From Serratia odorifera (GTDB lineage: Bacteria; Pseudomonadota; Gammaproteobacteria; Enterobacterales; Enterobacteriaceae): DNA of 64,000 nucleotides. The stretch is taken from the NCBI RefSeq assembly GCF_900635445.1, contig NZ_LR134117.1, positions 1,860,001-1,924,000 on the forward strand. Direction: 5' to 3'. The translations under genes were made by a program, and so were the position numbers. Within the stretch, counting starts at the first letter, position 1. The number at the start of each line of letters is the position of its first letter. Shown piece after piece: positions 1-8,979 of the stretch. A model generated the notes under the pieces. That model was not told where the DNA came from. It did not search any database and saw only the letters and a program-made list of their open reading frames with translations.

Positions 1-1659
1 GAACTGGATAAACGTCATCTGAAGGGGTTGCTGCTAGCCAGCGGCGGCAGCACGTCGCATACCGTCATTCTGGCCAGATCGTTCAATATCCCCATGCTGG
101 TGGGGGTGAATGCCGAACTGTTGCAAAACTATCTTGGCCAGCAGGTGCAAATCGATGGCGACCTTGGCCTGGTGGTCTGCGAATTGAACCCGCCGGTGCA
201 GCGTTACTATCAGCAGGAGCAGTGGCTGAATGACCAGTTGCGACAACAGCAAAGTGCCTATCTGCATCATCCTGGCCGCACCGGTGACGGCGTGAAGATG
301 GAGGTGGCAGCCAATATTGCGCACGCCGTGGAGGCCAGTGCGGCATTTGGCAACGGCGCTGAGGCGATTGGGCTGTTTCGCACCGAAATGCTGTATATGG
401 ATCGGGTAAGCGCGCCTACGGAGAGCGAACTCTACAATATTTACTGCCAGGCGGTAGAGGCCGCCGACGGCAAGACGATTATCGTTCGTACCATGGACAT
501 CGGTGGTGACAAGCCGGTGGATTACCTGAATATTCCTTCAGAAAACAATCCGTTTCTCGGTTATCGCGCGGTACGCATCTACCAGGAGTTTTTGCCGCTG
601 TTTCATACCCAACTGCGGGCGATCCTGCGCGCCTCGGCGCACGGAGCGCTGAAAATCATGATCCCGATGATCTCGTCAATGGAGGAGATCCTGTGGGTCA
701 AGGAACAGCTGGCCGAGGTTAAGCAGGCGTTACGTGCCGAGCAAATCCCGTTCGATGAAAAAATCCCACTGGGCATCATGCTGGAAGTGCCGTCGGTGAT
801 GTTCATCATCGATCAGTGTTGCGAGGAGATCGATTTCTTCAGCATTGGCAGCAATGACTTGACCCAATATCTGCTGGCGGTGGATCGCGATAACGCCAAA
901 GTCATCAAGCATTACAACAGTCTGAACCCGGCCTTCCTGCGCGCGCTGGACCATGCGGTAGCTGCGGTGCATCGCCATGGCAAATGGATCGGGCTGTGCG
1001 GCGAATTGGCGGCAAAAGGTTCGGTATTGCCGTTGCTGGTGGGGCTGGGACTGGATGAAATCAGCATGAGCTCCCCCTCGATCCCGGCGACCAAGACGCG
1101 GCTGGTCAAGCTGGATAGCCGCGAATGCCGCCTGTTGCTCAACCGGGCGATGGCGTGCCGCACCTCGTTGGAAGTTGAACACCTGCTGGCGCAGTTCCGC
1201 ATGGAGCAACGCGATGTCCCATTGATTTCGCCATCCTGCATTGCACTCGGCGCTGACTGGCGCAGTAAAGAGGAGGTGATCAAGGGCATGACGGATAATC
1301 TGCTGCTGGCGGGGCGCTGCCGTTACCCGCGCAAGCTGGCAGCCGATCTGTGGGCGCGCGAAGCGGTGTTTTCCACCGGACTGGGTTTTGGCTTCGCTAT
1401 ACCGCATAGCAAATCTGAACATATTGAGCAGTCGACCATCAGCGTCGCCAGGTTGTCACAACCGGTGATATGGGGCGAGGAAGAGGTGCGATTCGTCATT
1501 ATGTTGACGTTGAATAAACATGCGGCAGGCGACCGGCATATGCGTATTTTTTCTAAATTGGCCCGGCGCATCATGCATGACGAGTTTCGCACGGCGTTGG
1601 TCAATGCGGCGTCGGCACCACAGGTAGAAGCATTGTTGCAACAAGAGCTTGAACTGTAA
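1..1659 (+). CDS. ptsA: Multiphosphoryl transfer protein, EI plus EIIA-Fru part (5' end outside window)
   Basis: This soluble phosphotransferase carries phosphate from PEP to a fructose-type PTS permease. The frame is open from base 1, so the gene starts upstream and about 552 residues are visible. Seen from the N-terminal side: the enzyme I swivelling domain with the phosphohistidine motif GGSTSHT near residue 20; the PEP-binding barrel with FRTEMLYMDR, IGSNDLTQY and a late CGELA; and a C-terminal fructose-type EIIA domain (about the last 140 residues) with its phosphohistidine in AIPHSK. E. coli FrwA/PtsA and FryA share this HPr-EI-EIIA architecture; any HPr part would lie outside the window. 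The downstream aldolase gene matches the ptsA-fsaB pairing in E. coli. The symbol is by similarity and context; FryA-type is the alternative. No EIIB/EIIC partner is visible here. Confidence 0.85.
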   Translation, partial: ELDKRHLKGLLLASGGSTSHTVILARSFNIPMLVGVNAELLQNYLGQQVQIDGDLGLVVCELNPPVQRYYQQEQWLNDQLRQQQSAYLHHPGRTGDGVKMEVAANIAHAVEASAAFGNGAEAIGLFRTEMLYMDRVSAPTESELYNIYCQAVEAADGKTIIVRTMDIGGDKPVDYLNIPSENNPFLGYRAVRIYQEFLPLFHTQLRAILRASAHGALKIMIPMISSMEEILWVKEQLAEVKQALRAEQIPFDEKIPLGIMLEVPSVMFIIDQCCEEIDFFSIGSNDLTQYLLAVDRDNAKVIKHYNSLNPAFLRALDHAVAAVHRHGKWIGLCGELAAKGSVLPLLVGLGLDEISMSSPSIPATKTRLVKLDSRECRLLLNRAMACRTSLEVEHLLAQFRMEQRDVPLISPSCIALGADWRSKEEVIKGMTDNLLLAGRCRYPRKLAADLWAREAVFSTGLGFGFAIPHSKSEHIEQSTISVARLSQPVIWGEEEVRFVIMLTLNKHAAGDRHMRIFSKLARRIMHDEFRTALVNAASAPQVEALLQQELEL

Positions 1660-1703
1660 TTCACCGCAGGGCGCGTTGGCGCCCTATTTTTTGGAGAACA
1701 TCG

Positions 1704-2370
1704 ATGGAACTCTATCTCGATACCGCCGACGTCGGCGCAGTAAAACGGCTGGCACGTATTCTGCCTTTGCAGGGCGTAACCACCAATCCGAGCATTATTG
1801 CCAGCTCACGCACCAGTCTGTGGGAGGTGTTACCGGCGCTGCATGAAGCGTTAGGGGGGAGAGGGCAGACTATTTGCCCAGACCATGGCAAACAATGCGC
1901 CGCAGATAGTCGAAGAGGCGCTACGCCTGAATGAACGGGTGCCGGGGCTGGTGGTGAAGGTGCCGGTGACCGCGGAAGGGCTGGCGGCGATCAAGACGTT
2001 AAAAAGCTTGGCGATACCTACCTTGGGCACCGCGGTTTATGGTGCGGCACAAGGGCTGCTGTCGGTATTGGCCGGGGCGGACTATGTGGCGCCGTATGTT
2101 AATCGTATCGATGCGCAGGGAGGCAACGGCATTGCCACCGTCGCAGAGCTGCAGCAGTTACTGGAACGTCACGCTGCGCAAGCGAAGGTATTGGCTGCCA
2201 GTTTCAAAACCCCGCGTCAGGCATTGGATTGCCTGCTGGCGGGGTGCGGGGCGATAACCTTGCCACCGGAAATTGCGCAGCAGTTTATTAATGCGCCTGC
2301 GGTACAGGCGGCGGTGGTCAAGTTTGAGCAGGATTGGCAGGCGGCATTTGGCACGCTGCAACTGGAGTAA
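1704..2370 (+). CDS. fsa: Fructose-6-phosphate aldolase (frameshifted)
   Basis: A transaldolase-family class I aldolase that cleaves fructose 6-phosphate to dihydroxyacetone and glyceraldehyde 3-phosphate. The N-terminal frame gives MELYLDTADVGAVKRLAR and GVTTNPSII, then leaves frame in the G6 run at 1854-1859. The other frame continues with FAQTMANNAPQ, the Schiff-base lysine region LVVKVPVT, GTAVYGAAQGL, YVAPYVNR and ASFKTPRQALDCLL to a stop at 2370. Removing one G gives a continuous 221-residue protein, the family's usual length. It lies 44 bp after the PTS gene, probably in one operon. The lesion looks like a sequencing error, although a slippery G run could also be a real mutation. It resembles E. 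coli FsaB slightly more than FsaA by context. Confidence 0.85.
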
Positions 2371-2406
2371 CTCTCAGGGCCCGGCGTGGCCGAGCCCGTG
2401 CGGTGC

Positions 2407-3243
2407 TTATTTCACCCCCACCACGCCATGCTGGATAAACCAGTCCAGCATGCGTTGCCAGCCGTCCTGCGCCGATTCGGCATGGTAACTGGGGCGGTAA
2501 TCGGCGTTAAACGCGTGGCCCGCTTGCGGATAGACCACGATGTCGGCATCCGCGTTGGCGGCGCGGATCGCCTGGCGCATACTTTCCACCGTTTCCTGCG
2601 GGATACTGCCGTCCTGCCCGCCGTATAACCCCAATACCGGCGCCGTCAGCTGCGTGGCGATATCCACCGGGTGTTTCGGTGAGTTGAGGGTTTTCTCTCC
2701 CACCAATTTGCCGTACCAGGCGACGGCGGCTTTCAGTTGCGGGTTATGCGCCGCATACAACCAGGTAATGCGCCCACCCCAGCAAAAACCGGTGATCGCC
2801 AACTTGCTGGCATCGCCACCATGGCGTATGGCCCAATTGGCGGTATGATCCAAATCGATCAGCACTTGCTTATCTGGCACTTTGCTGACCAGTTTTTGCA
2901 GCAGTTCGCTGATATCGCTGTAATCTCGTGCTTCACCCTGGCGGAAATACAGCTCAGGCGCGATCGCCAGATAGCCCTCTTTAGCCAGCCGGCGGCACAG
3001 ATCCTGAATATGTTGATGAACGCCGAAGATTTCCTGTACCACCAGTACCACCGGGAAGGGGCCGTTATGAGCGGCCGGTTTGGCGATAAAGGCCGGCAGG
3101 TCGTCACCCTGTGACGGAATGGTGGTTTCACCCGCATGAATGCCTGCGTCGTCAGTATAAACAGTGGTTGCAGCCAACGGCGTGGTGGCCGGATTAAACC
3201 CCTCTTTGGCCTGTTTTAATGTCATCACGTATTCGGTTTTCAT
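2407..3243 (-). CDS. dlhH: Dienelactone hydrolase family protein
   Basis: A cytoplasmic alpha/beta hydrolase of 278 residues, close to E. coli DlhH/YsgA (271). The nucleophile is cysteine in GFCWGG. The acid lies in GLYGGQDGSIP and the histidine in AGHAFNADYRPSYH, completing the Cys-Asp-His triad of the family. PVVLVVQEIFGVHQHI is the conserved oxyanion-side segment. I chose the ATG at 3243 (MKTEYVMT) because GGAG lies about 7 bases upstream; an ATG 12 bases earlier lacks a ribosome site. The gene is convergent with fsa and divergent from udp, the same udp neighbour as in E. coli. The physiological substrate is not known from sequence. Confidence 0.88.
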   Translation of the reverse strand: MKTEYVMTLKQAKEGFNPATTPLAATTVYTDDAGIHAGETTIPSQGDDLPAFIAKPAAHNGPFPVVLVVQEIFGVHQHIQDLCRRLAKEGYLAIAPELYFRQGEARDYSDISELLQKLVSKVPDKQVLIDLDHTANWAIRHGGDASKLAITGFCWGGRITWLYAAHNPQLKAAVAWYGKLVGEKTLNSPKHPVDIATQLTAPVLGLYGGQDGSIPQETVESMRQAIRAANADADIVVYPQAGHAFNADYRPSYHAESAQDGWQRMLDWFIQHGVVGVK

Positions 3244-3374
3244 TGCGGTCTCCATGCAAGAGAAAAGCAGTTCTGCAAGTAACTATAGGTAAGATTGCGC
3301 CCGGTTGTCATCGTGGTGCGTGTGCCTGTAGTGGCTAGACTTGGACAAAACGCAGCGGTGAGAACGGCCATTTC

Positions 3375-3390
3375 TGTGATATAAATCACA
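3375..3390 (+). promoter_or_regulatory. CRP site 2 of the udp promoter
   Basis: TGTGATATAAATCACA is a perfect TGTGA-N6-TCACA palindrome, the CRP-cAMP consensus. Its centre is 52 bp upstream of the centre of the second CRP-like site and 93.5 bp from the inferred transcription start. Confidence 0.85.
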
Positions 3391-3426
3391 AAAATTATGT
3401 AGATCGTAATTCGTTTCTTTATTGGT

Positions 3427-3442
3427 GGTGATGTTGGTCACG
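3427..3442 (+). promoter_or_regulatory. CRP site 1 of the udp promoter
   Basis: GGTGATGTTGGTCACG matches the CRP half-sites with one mismatch on each side. It is centred 41.5 bp before the inferred start at about 3476, the class II activator position. Together with the upstream site it gives the 52-bp spacing known for CytR/CRP promoters such as E. coli udp, where CytR binds between two CRP dimers. Confidence 0.75.
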
Positions 3443-3463
3443 AAAAAGGGCGTTGATTTTCAG

Positions 3464-3469
3464 TAGAGT
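3464..3469 (+). promoter_or_regulatory. Candidate -10 element for udp
   Basis: TAGAGT sits where a -10 should be if the nearest CRP site is at -41.5. No good -35 hexamer is visible, as expected for a CRP-dependent promoter. This is inferred from spacing only. Confidence 0.5.
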
Positions 3470-3513
3470 ACTTTTTTGTTCCTCCCAATAATCTGATCTA
3501 TGAGGAGTCTCTT

Positions 3514-4275
3514 ATGTCTCAGTCTGACGTTTTCCATCTCGGCCTCACCAAAAATGATTTACAAGGGGCTCAGCTTGCGATTGTTCCTGGCGATCCGCAG
3601 CGTGTAGAGAAAATCGCCAAATTGATGGAAAACCCAGTGCATCTGGCGTCCCATCGTGAATTCACCTCATGGCGTGCAGAATTGGACGGCAAAGCGGTTA
3701 TCGTTTGCTCGACTGGCATCGGCGGCCCTTCCACTTCTATCGCAGTAGAGGAATTGGCGCAACTGGGCATTCGCACTTTCCTGCGCATTGGTACTACTGG
3801 CGCGATTCAGCCGCATATCAACGTCGGTGATGTGCTGGTGACCACGGCGGCGGTACGCCTTGACGGTGCCAGCCTGCATTTTGCGCCAATGGAATTCCCG
3901 GCGGTAGCGGACTTCGCCTGCACCACCGCGTTGGTTGAAGCAGCCAAAGCCAGCGGTGCCAACACGCATATTGGCGTGACCGCGTCCTCCGATACTTTCT
4001 ACCCGGGCCAGGAACGTTATGATACCTATTCCGGTCGCGTGGTCAGCCGGTTCAAAGGCTCGATGGAAGAGTGGCAATCCATGGGCGTAATGAACTATGA
4101 AATGGAATCCGCGACGCTGTTGACCATGTGCGCCAGTCAGGGCCTGCGTGCCGGTATGGTGGCCGGCGTGATCGTTAACCGTACCCAGCAGGAAATTCCG
4201 AATGCGGAAACCATGAAGCAAACCGAAAGCCATGCGGTGCAAATCGTGGTGGACGCGGCGCGCCGCCTGCTGTAA
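3514..4275 (+). CDS. udp: Uridine phosphorylase
   Basis: It catalyses phosphorolysis of uridine to uracil and ribose 1-phosphate in pyrimidine salvage. The 253-residue length and sequence match the enterobacterial enzyme: SDVFHLGLTKNDLQGA at the N-terminus, the phosphate-binding IVPGDPQRV, GIGGPSTSIAVEEL, LRIGTTGAIQ and the nucleoside-binding MNYEMESATLLTM. TATGAGGAG precedes the ATG. The gene has its own CRP-type promoter and a terminator after the stop, so it is probably monocistronic. The tandem CRP sites imply activation by cAMP-CRP and repression by CytR, as in E. coli. Confidence 0.97.
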   Translation: MSQSDVFHLGLTKNDLQGAQLAIVPGDPQRVEKIAKLMENPVHLASHREFTSWRAELDGKAVIVCSTGIGGPSTSIAVEELAQLGIRTFLRIGTTGAIQPHINVGDVLVTTAAVRLDGASLHFAPMEFPAVADFACTTALVEAAKASGANTHIGVTASSDTFYPGQERYDTYSGRVVSRFKGSMEEWQSMGVMNYEMESATLLTMCASQGLRAGMVAGVIVNRTQQEIPNAETMKQTESHAVQIVVDAARRLL

Positions 4276-4286
4276 TCCTCCAATGC

Positions 4287-4312
4287 AACGGGCCCTCACG
4301 CGGCCCGTTTCT
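4287..4312 (+). terminator. Probable udp terminator
   Basis: AACGGGCC and GGCCCGTT form an 8-bp GC-rich stem with a 7-base loop, followed by a short T/C tract, 12 bp after the udp stop. Confidence 0.7.
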
Positions 4313-4426
4313 CCATTCAGGCGTAATCTGTTACGGTGGTCTTCTCCGGCGTCGGCAGATCGTCATGATTGCCGCGTTGTCTTGGCACCGCTGGTGCTTT
4401 CTTCGACAATAATCAAGAGGATGTCT

Positions 4427-5209
4427 ATGACTGCCCAGATTCTGCTTCATCCTTCACTTGCGCCGCTTGACGGTGGTATCAACTTCCGTGACTTGGGCGG
4501 CAACAGCGTGGCCGATGGCCGCCGTATCAAACGCGGTTTACTGTTTCGTTCCGGTTCGCTCGAACGGTTGACCGAAAATGACTGTACCTTTCTGGCCGGC
4601 GTGCCGGTACGGTCAGTGCTCGACTATCGCGATGCCGACGAAGTACAAGCCAAACCGGATGTGCTGTGGAGCGGTGCCGATTACCACCATTTCCCGGCCA
4701 ACCCGTTGAGCAACGAGGTTAACGCCAACCTGGAAAGCCTGACCAGCGAAACCCTGGCAAACTTTGACGCGCGGGCCTTCATGCTGGAACTGTATCGTCG
4801 ATTGCCGTTTGGCAATGCGGCATATCGGCAGTTGGCCAACCTGCTGGCGCAGCCGGACGCCGGCGCTATTGTTCAGCACTGTGCGGTGGGCAAGGACCGT
4901 ACCGGCATCGGTTCGGCACTGGTGTTGTTCGCGCTGGGGGCAGACCGGGCCACGGTTGTGGAAGACTATCTGCTGACGGAAACCACGCTGGCCAGCTTCC
5001 GCGAACATATGCTGGATCAGCTGTCCATTCGCCTGAACGACGCGGCGCTGGCGCAGTTTGCCTTCGTATTGAGCGCTCGCGAAGAGTTCCTGATGACTGC
5101 GCTCGGCTGTATCGATACACAGTACGGCAGCACCGATCGCTGGCTGGAGGCGGAGTACGGGCTGGGGGACAGCCAGCGCGAAACCCTGCGGGCGCACTAT
5201 CTGGAATAG
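4427..5209 (+). CDS. Tyrosine-protein phosphatase (DSP-like)
   Basis: A predicted cytoplasmic protein phosphatase of 260 residues. The signature HCAVGKDRTG is the C-x5-R phosphate loop, with Cys152 as nucleophile and Arg158. The N-terminal GINFRDLGG and RGLLFRSGSLERLT are typical of the bacterial Tyr_phosphatase family (Pfam PF13350, by recollection). The ATG at 4427 is preceded by CAAGAGG at a normal distance; an ATG at 4421 directly abuts that site and is less likely. The gene sits alone between udp and a DedA gene, a position not occupied in E. coli K-12. Lipid or inositol phosphate substrates are known for some relatives, so the substrate is unknown. No signal peptide is seen. Confidence 0.85.
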   Translation: MTAQILLHPSLAPLDGGINFRDLGGNSVADGRRIKRGLLFRSGSLERLTENDCTFLAGVPVRSVLDYRDADEVQAKPDVLWSGADYHHFPANPLSNEVNANLESLTSETLANFDARAFMLELYRRLPFGNAAYRQLANLLAQPDAGAIVQHCAVGKDRTGIGSALVLFALGADRATVVEDYLLTETTLASFREHMLDQLSIRLNDAALAQFAFVLSAREEFLMTALGCIDTQYGSTDRWLEAEYGLGDSQRETLRAHYLE

Positions 5210-5305
5210 TCGTACAGCAAGCGCAATGTTTAGCCGGGGTTTAACCACCGTCGGCGGGCATTGCGTATCCTTGGGCAAAGGATATCCGGTATCAAGGAGA
5301 CGGGT

Positions 5306-5835
5306 TTGAATCTGAACGACATTATCCACTGGGTCAGCGAAGTCGTGCGGCAGCACGAGGGCTGGGCCATTCCCATCATTTTCTTCCTGGCTTTTGGCGA
5401 ATCGCTGGCGTTTCTGTCGCTGTTGCTGCCAGCCACGGTGATCCTGCTGGCGTTGGGGGCGCTGATTGGCGAAAGCGGCATTGCGTTCTGGCCGATTTGG
5501 GCTGCCGCGGCGGCGGGCGCCTTTTTTGGCGATTGGCTTTCCTATTGGGTCGGCTACCATTATCAGCAGCGGGTGGCGCATATGTGGCCGCTGTCACGCA
5601 ATCCGCAACTGCTGGTGCGTGGCCACGCGTTTTTGAACGCTGGGGCGTGCTCGGCATCTTCTTCGGGCGCTTCTTTGGCCCCCTGCGCGCCGTAGTGCCG
5701 CTGGTCGGCGGCATCTGTGCCATGCCGCAGCGCTATTTTCAATTGGCCAATATTACCTCGGCGATGATTTGGGCGTTCGGCATTCTTGCGCCGGGCGCAT
5801 TTGGTATCAAGTGGCTAAGCCAGTGGTTTGGCTAG
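5306..5835 (+). CDS. DedA-family membrane protein (frameshifted)
   Basis: An inner-membrane protein of the DedA superfamily, whose members support membrane homeostasis and lipid-carrier recycling. The first frame gives FFLAFGESLAFLSLLLPATVILLALGALIG and GDWLSYWVGY. After a T5 run at 5630-5634 the other frame continues with FERWGVLGIFFGRFFGPLRAVVPLVGG, the conserved glycine/arginine motif of the family, to a stop at 5835. Adding one T restores FFERWGV and a protein of about 176 residues. The start is TTG at 5306, chosen because AAGGAG lies 6 bases upstream. It is shorter than E. coli DedA and YabI, so I give no symbol. The lesion is probably a base-calling error. Confidence 0.8.
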
Positions 5836-5973
5836 CGCTTTTGCTGTTTGCTCAGCGTTTCGCATTATTACCTGCAACATGCAAATCAGGCTGGACATCC
5901 ATACAGTCTCCCCTTAACGTGACCGCAGCGGGCGTGTTACGCGCTGGAATAGAACAGGGTAACGGGAGGCAGG

Positions 5974-7522
5974 GTGGATACCAGTCTGATTTACGGTATT
6001 GGCGGGAGCGTGGTCGGCTTATTGCTCGGGTGGTTGATCGCCAATTTGCGGGTTCAGCAAAATCAGGCGCAGCACGAAACCGAACTGCGCCTGCTGGAGC
6101 AGTCGCTGCATCAGGCGCAGCAGGACATCACGCTGCGCCAGGAAACGCTACAGCGCCAGGAACAGCAGTTGCGGCAAAACGATCTCGAACTGCGCAACGT
6201 GCACGGGCAACTGGCGGCGACGCAGGAAAAGCTGAGCCAGCTCGATCACTGGCGCAACGAATGCGAACTGCTGAATCAGGAACTGCGCGCCCAGCGTGAG
6301 GTGAACAGCGTGCAGGAAGCCGAGCTGCGCGAAGTCACTATCCGTCTGGAAGAAACGCGCATGGCCGCAGAGGAAAAACAGCGCCTGCTGATCAATAGCG
6401 AGCAGCGTCTGACTACCCAGTTCGAAAACCTGGCCAACCGAATATTTGAGCACAGCGGTCGTAAAGTGGATGAACAGAACAGGCAGAGTCTGGATCGCCT
6501 GCTGCTGCCGCTGCGTGAACAGCTCGACGGTTTCCGCCGCCAGGTGCAGGACAGCTTTGGTCAGGAGGCACGGGAGCGCCATACCCTGACGCATGAAATC
6601 CGTAATCTGCAACAGTTGAATGCCCAGATGGCTCGGGAGGCGATCAACCTCACCAAGGCGTTGAAAGGGGATAACAAAACCCAGGGCAATTGGGGCGAGG
6701 TGGTGCTGAGCCGGGTACTCGAAGCGTCCGGCCTGCGCGAAGGTCATGAATACGAAACCCAGGTCAACGTGCGGCTGGATCACCAGAGTCGTATGCAGCC
6801 GGACGTAATAGTGCGGTTGCCGCAGGGGAAAGACGTGGTGATCGACGCCAAAATGTCGCTGGTGGCCTACGAGCGCTATTTCAACAGCGAAGACGACGCG
6901 GAGCGAGAAGCGGCGTTGAGCGAACATATCGCATCGCTGCGCGGGCATATTCGTTTGCTGGGCCGCAAGGATTATCAGCAATTACCGGGCTTGCGCTCGC
7001 TCGATTACGTGCTGATGTTTATCCCGGTCGAACCGGCCTTCCTGTTGGCGATAGATCGGGAGCCCGAATTGATCAGCGAAGCGCTGAAGCACAATATCAT
7101 GCTGGTTAGTCCGACCACGCTGCTGGTGGCGTTACGTACCATCACCAAACCTGTGGCGCTATGAGCATCAGAGCCAGAACGCCCAGCGTATCGCCGATCG
7201 TGCTGCGCGGTTGTATGACAAAATGCGGCTGTTTGTCGATGATATGTCGGCGTTGGGGCAAAGCCTCGACAAAGCGCAGGGGAGCTATCGCCAGGCGATG
7301 AACAAACTGAGTGAAGGCCGTGGTAATCTTATCGGCCAGACTGAAGGTTTCCGCGCGCTGGGGGTCGAAGTAAAACGCCCGATCAACCCGCTGTTGGCGC
7401 AGCAGGCCAGCGCTCAGGATCGGGGGGATTCGCCGGCGGCGGACGAGGAACACATCAGCGCGCTGTCAGAAGCCCATGATGACCAGGACGGCCGGGAATC
7501 ACGCCACGCATCGCAAGGCTGA
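5974..7522 (+). CDS. rmuC: DNA recombination protein RmuC (frameshifted)
   Basis: RmuC limits inversions at short inverted repeats and is a predicted nuclease-fold protein with a coiled-coil front. A membrane-anchor-like helix (IYGIGGSVVGLLLGWLIA) is followed by about 200 residues of Gln/Glu-rich coiled coil, then the conserved core with GDNKTQGNWGEVVL, QPDVIVRLPQGKDVVIDAKMSLVAYERY and RKDYQQLPGLRSLDYVLMFIPVEPAF. The frame breaks at 7147-7149 (AAA). Removing one A restores ITNLWRYEHQSQNAQ and the tail up to 7522, giving about 515 residues. GTG at 5974 follows GGGAGG. Its place upstream of ubiE is conserved in E. coli. Confidence 0.9.
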
Positions 7523-7556
7523 ACGCCGCTGCAAGGTGGGGTATTTCGCCGGGTTC

Positions 7557-7565
7557 TGGTACACT
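7557..7565 (+). promoter_or_regulatory. Candidate extended -10 before ubiE
   Basis: TGGTACACT has the TGn extension plus a -10-like hexamer and lies 36 bp before ubiE. The -35 region is poor. Confidence 0.35.
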
Positions 7566-7601
7566 CCACAACACAAAATTGACTGAATAGCAGGCAGGAC
7601 A

Positions 7602-8357
7602 ATGGCAGATCAATCGCAGGAAACCACCGATTTCGGTTTTCGCACCGTAGCCCGTGAAGAAAAACAGGCCATGGTTGCTGACGTTTTTCACTCGGTAGCC
7701 GCAAAATATGACGTGATGAACGATCTGATGTCGTTTGGCATCCATCGTGTCTGGAAGCGTTTTACCATCGATTGCAGCGGCGTGCGCCGGGGCCAGCGCG
7801 TGCTGGATCTGGCCGGCGGTACTGGCGACCTGGCCGCCAAGTTCTCCCGCATGGTGGGTGAACAAGGGCAGGTGGTGCTGGCGGATATCAACGAATCGAT
7901 GCTGAAGATGGGCCGCGAAAAACTGCGCGACCGTGGCATTGTCGGCAACATCAGCTATGTGCAGGCCAACGCCGAAGCGCTGCCGTTCCCGGACAACTAT
8001 TTCGATTGCATTACCATTTCCTTCGGGTTGCGCAACGTCACCGACAAAGACAAGGCACTGCGTTCCATGTTCCGCGTCCTGAAGCCGGGCGGCCGTCTGC
8101 TGGTGCTGGAGTTTTCCAAGCCGCTGCTGGAGCCGTTGAGCAAAGCCTACGACGCCTACTCCTTCCACGTATTGCCGAAGATTGGCGAACTGGTGGTGAA
8201 AGATCCGGACAGTTACCGTTACCTGGCCGAGTCGATTCGCATGCATCCGGATCAGGAAACGCTGAAAGGCATGATGCAGACCGCCGGTTTTGAAAACGTC
8301 AGCTATTTCAACCTGACCGGCGGCATTGTCGCTTTACATCGCGGCTTCAAGTTCTGA
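7602..8357 (+). CDS. ubiE: Ubiquinone/menaquinone C-methyltransferase UbiE
   Basis: A SAM-dependent C-methyltransferase that acts on demethylmenaquinone and on 2-polyprenyl-6-methoxy-1,4-benzoquinol. All 251 residues match the family: FGFRTV at the N-terminus, VAAKYDVMNDLMSFGIHRVWKR, the SAM motif LDLAGGTGDLA, ANAEALPFPDNYFDCITISFGLRNV and the C-terminal LTGGIVALHRGFKF. AGGCAGGACA precedes the ATG. It is the first gene of ubiE-ubiJ-ubiB; the ubiJ start lies a base or two past the ubiE stop, implying translational coupling. Confidence 0.97.
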   Translation: MADQSQETTDFGFRTVAREEKQAMVADVFHSVAAKYDVMNDLMSFGIHRVWKRFTIDCSGVRRGQRVLDLAGGTGDLAAKFSRMVGEQGQVVLADINESMLKMGREKLRDRGIVGNISYVQANAEALPFPDNYFDCITISFGLRNVTDKDKALRSMFRVLKPGGRLLVLEFSKPLLEPLSKAYDAYSFHVLPKIGELVVKDPDSYRYLAESIRMHPDQETLKGMMQTAGFENVSYFNLTGGIVALHRGFKF

Positions 8358-8358
8358 T

Positions 8359-8979
8359 ATGGACATGCCGATGCTGTTAACCCCCTTGCTGACCGGCGTG
8401 CTGGAAACCACGCTCAATAGTCTGCTGTTCCGCGATCGTAGCATGAAGATGGCCCGTCAGCGCTTGGCCGGCAAAGTGCTGCGTATCGAACTGCAAGAGT
8501 TTTCCTCGCCGCTGATACTGATCTTCAGCGAGCAGCGGGTAGACGTGCTCGGCCAATCGGAAGACAGCGCCGACTGTACGGTGCAAAGCCGAATACCGGT
8601 GCTGCTGAAGTTGCGCGATCGTCAGCAGCTGTCACCGCTGATGCGTAGCGGCGAGCTGATTGTCGAAGGCGATATACAGGTTGTCCAACAACTGGTGGGA
8701 TTACTCGATCTGGCTGAATGGGATCCGGCGGAATGGCTGGCTCCTTACGTCGGCGATATCGCAGCGCAAGGTATCACCCAGGTGTTCGGCAAAGGCGCCG
8801 GCCTGCTTAGAGCGGGGGTGCAAAGCCAACTGCATTACGTGGCGGAAACGTTGACCGAAGAATGGCGCGTGGCGCCAGGTCCCCTGGAAGTCGTGTGGTT
8901 CAATGAAGAAGTGGATGCGGTGAGCCGCGATGTTGAATCCCTGTTAGTCCGCATGGACAAGTTGGAGGGTAAGCGATGA
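8359..8979 (+). CDS. ubiJ: Ubiquinone biosynthesis accessory factor UbiJ
   Basis: A soluble SCP2-domain lipid-binding protein that, with UbiK, supports the Ubi metabolon by holding polyprenyl intermediates. It has about 206 residues (E. coli UbiJ 201), with KVLRIELQEFSSPLILIFSE, RDRQQLSPLMRSGELIVEGDIQVVQ, DLAEWDPAEWLAPYVGDIAAQGI and a charged C-terminal helix that probably forms a coiled coil. The start is ATG 8359 or 8365; both give the conserved LLTPLLTGVLE beginning, and no strong ribosome site separates them. The stop overlaps the ubiB start (ATGA). Confidence 0.92.
   Translation: MDMPMLLTPLLTGVLETTLNSLLFRDRSMKMARQRLAGKVLRIELQEFSSPLILIFSEQRVDVLGQSEDSADCTVQSRIPVLLKLRDRQQLSPLMRSGELIVEGDIQVVQQLVGLLDLAEWDPAEWLAPYVGDIAAQGITQVFGKGAGLLRAGVQSQLHYVAETLTEEWRVAPGPLEVVWFNEEVDAVSRDVESLLVRMDKLEGKR

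Noticed and set aside
1704..1934. Treating the broken halves of fsa, dedA, tatD, rsd and nudC as separate small genes.
   Set aside because: Each half matches one part of a known family and a single base joins them, so the short frames are fragments of one gene.
4613..5581. A 322-codon minus-strand frame spanning the phosphatase and the DedA gene.
   Set aside because: It is antisense to two genes with clear motifs and has a low-complexity Gln/Arg-rich translation typical of GC-rich antisense.
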